From: Pseudevernia furfuracea
Lineage: Eukaryota > Ascomycota > Lecanoromycetes > Lecanorales > Parmeliaceae
DNA: 42,844 nt
Direction of reading: 5' to 3'
Assembly: GCA_022315425.1 (NCBI GenBank)
Contig: JAIUPT010000003.1
Coordinates: 1-42,844, forward strand
Below, in pieces: positions 41,700-42,844 of this stretch. The translations under genes and the position numbers were made by a program. Each line of letters opens with the position of its first letter. Position 1 is the stretch's first letter. Under the pieces are notes generated by a model that worked only from the letters and a program-made list of their open reading frames with translations, was not told the DNA's origin and did not search any database.

Positions 41700-42230
41700 A
41701 GGTCAGCCCTTGCTTTTGTCGTTCAGCTCATCCCTGTCGGCATGCTTCTGCTTCTACAGGTTTGTCATGCATCTCATCCTGCCGGCATGCCTCTACTTCT
41801 TAGGGTCAGCCCTTGTTCCCTGCTGGCATGCTTTTTACTTCTGCAGGTCCCAGCCCTGCTTTGTCATGTAGCTCACCCTGTTAGCATACTTGTATTTTAC
41901 AGGTCCACCCCTTGCTTTGTCATGTTAAGTGGTTTCTTGTTATCACCACCTCTGCTTACACAGGTCAGCCCTTGCTTTGTCATGTAATTCGTTTCTGTCG
42001 TCATGCCTCTACTTCTTCAGCCAGCTCTTGCTTTGTCATGCGCAGCTTTTCCCCTGTGGCATGCCTCTACTTCTTCAGGCCAGCCCTTGTTTGTCATGTA
42101 ATTCGTTTGTGTGTGACATGCCTGTACTTCTTCTAATCAGCCCTTGCTTTGTCATTCTAGCTCTCCCTGTGGCATGCCTCTACTTCTTTAGGTCAGCCCT
42201 TGTTTCTGTCACACAGCTCATCGCTGTTGC
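41700..42230. repeat. ~60-bp minisatellite with splice-acceptor-like ends
   Basis: About eight degenerate units containing cagcccttgctttgtcatgta, then a variable middle and ggcatgcctctacttcttcag. Every unit therefore ends in a polypyrimidine tract plus cag. Confidence 0.85.
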
Positions 42231-42844
42231 TGTGTCAACAGGTGTACTGATTCAAGGTGGTATCCTGCTCTGCATTACATTTTCCAGAATGAAGTGTGCT
42301 GGAAGTGCAATGGTAGCTACAGACATTTGGCTTCTCACTTACCTGTCAGCATCTGATTGCTGTCTCAGGAGCCAGTCAACTTCTGACCTGTCTGTTAACA
42401 CTCAACTTTTCAATCCTGAAACGATCTATCTAAATTCAGAAACGTCATCGGGAATTGCTACAGTAATGAGACGTCTGGTGGACAGCACAACAGATATCTA
42501 CGTGTGTAGATCTTTTAGTGAGGACAGCCAGTCATATGTCAAGCTGTATGCATGTGAGCCTACACTATCTCACAAAGCGACACTTCTGTTGTGGGTCTGC
42601 AGATGACTAAGCCCATGAAAGCACATGTGCTGCACGGCATTACTCCGATGCAGTCTCTGGTGCAGTCATGCATTATGCACCTGGAGAATGACGTAATGCC
42701 ATGCCGCGCTACCTGGCTCTAGGCACTATACTTCTCAGGCAGAGGGAGAGTCCTGCGTCACCCCAGCCCTGTTCAGTGGCTACCCTGTACAACGTTGGGG
42801 TCAGGCTAGCTCAGCTTGGCCTATCAGCTCCGCTGCAGAACCTG
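42231..42844 (+). other. Window edge: exon-like fragments
   Basis: An open plus-strand frame continues to 42606. A hydrophobic piece, LIAVAVSTGVLIQGGILLCI, lies at about 42210-42270. After gtctgcag at 42601, MTKPMKAHVLHGITPMQSLV is open for about 40 codons. Neither is recognised, and both may belong to the Piezo-like gene continuing to the right. Confidence 0.25.

Overview
This is a eukaryotic nuclear window, most probably from a green alga. Evidence: coding blocks are split by introns with gtaag/gtgag donors and tgcag acceptors, exon phases join correctly across several introns, and the window carries a Crypton, a Ty3/gypsy element, a plant/algal-style chromatin gene and a Piezo-like membrane gene. 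Long stretches of TGCATG/TGCTG-rich non-coding DNA and many minisatellites separate the exons. The lineage is inferred from style and gene content. No rRNA, tRNA, CRISPR or bacterial features were seen.

Layout. (A) 1-2605 and 9940-12918 are two copies of one segment. Each holds, in order, the last exon of a Crypton tyrosine recombinase (GCR1_C-like DNA-binding domain, + strand), a ~105-bp minisatellite, a conserved spacer, and a RuvC-fold Holliday-junction-resolvase-like gene on the - strand. Only the second copy has the rest of the Crypton gene (about 7395-9930). There the catalytic signature can be read: Arg, H-x-x-R and Tyr. (B) 2606-7390 is non-coding as far as I can see. (C) About 14000-17880 (- strand) is a degraded Ty3/gypsy retrotransposon with gag, protease, RT, RNase H and integrase remnants. 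(D) 18296-22046 (+) is a multi-exon gene with a TFIIS-N/LW-like domain, a PHD finger and FYRN/FYRC-like regions, so probably a chromatin reader or adaptor. (E) From 22972 (+) a long gene of many small hydrophobic exons begins. I read it as a Piezo-type mechanosensitive channel. Supported exons run to about 33.9 kb and exon-like blocks continue towards the window end. The conserved C-terminal pore region is not in the window.

Two themes stand out. First, a tyrosine-recombinase element sits tail-to-tail with a RuvC-like resolvase, and the arrangement occurs twice, which suggests a composite mobile unit. Second, the introns of the Piezo-like gene contain three long imperfect foldbacks (27792-27960, 28261-28404, 32630-32790), one built from the gene's own duplicated exon sequence. 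These are candidate small-RNA precursors or young foldback elements. Single-base frameshifts occur in almost every gene, including the host-type ones, so uncorrected long-read indels are a real alternative to gene decay throughout.
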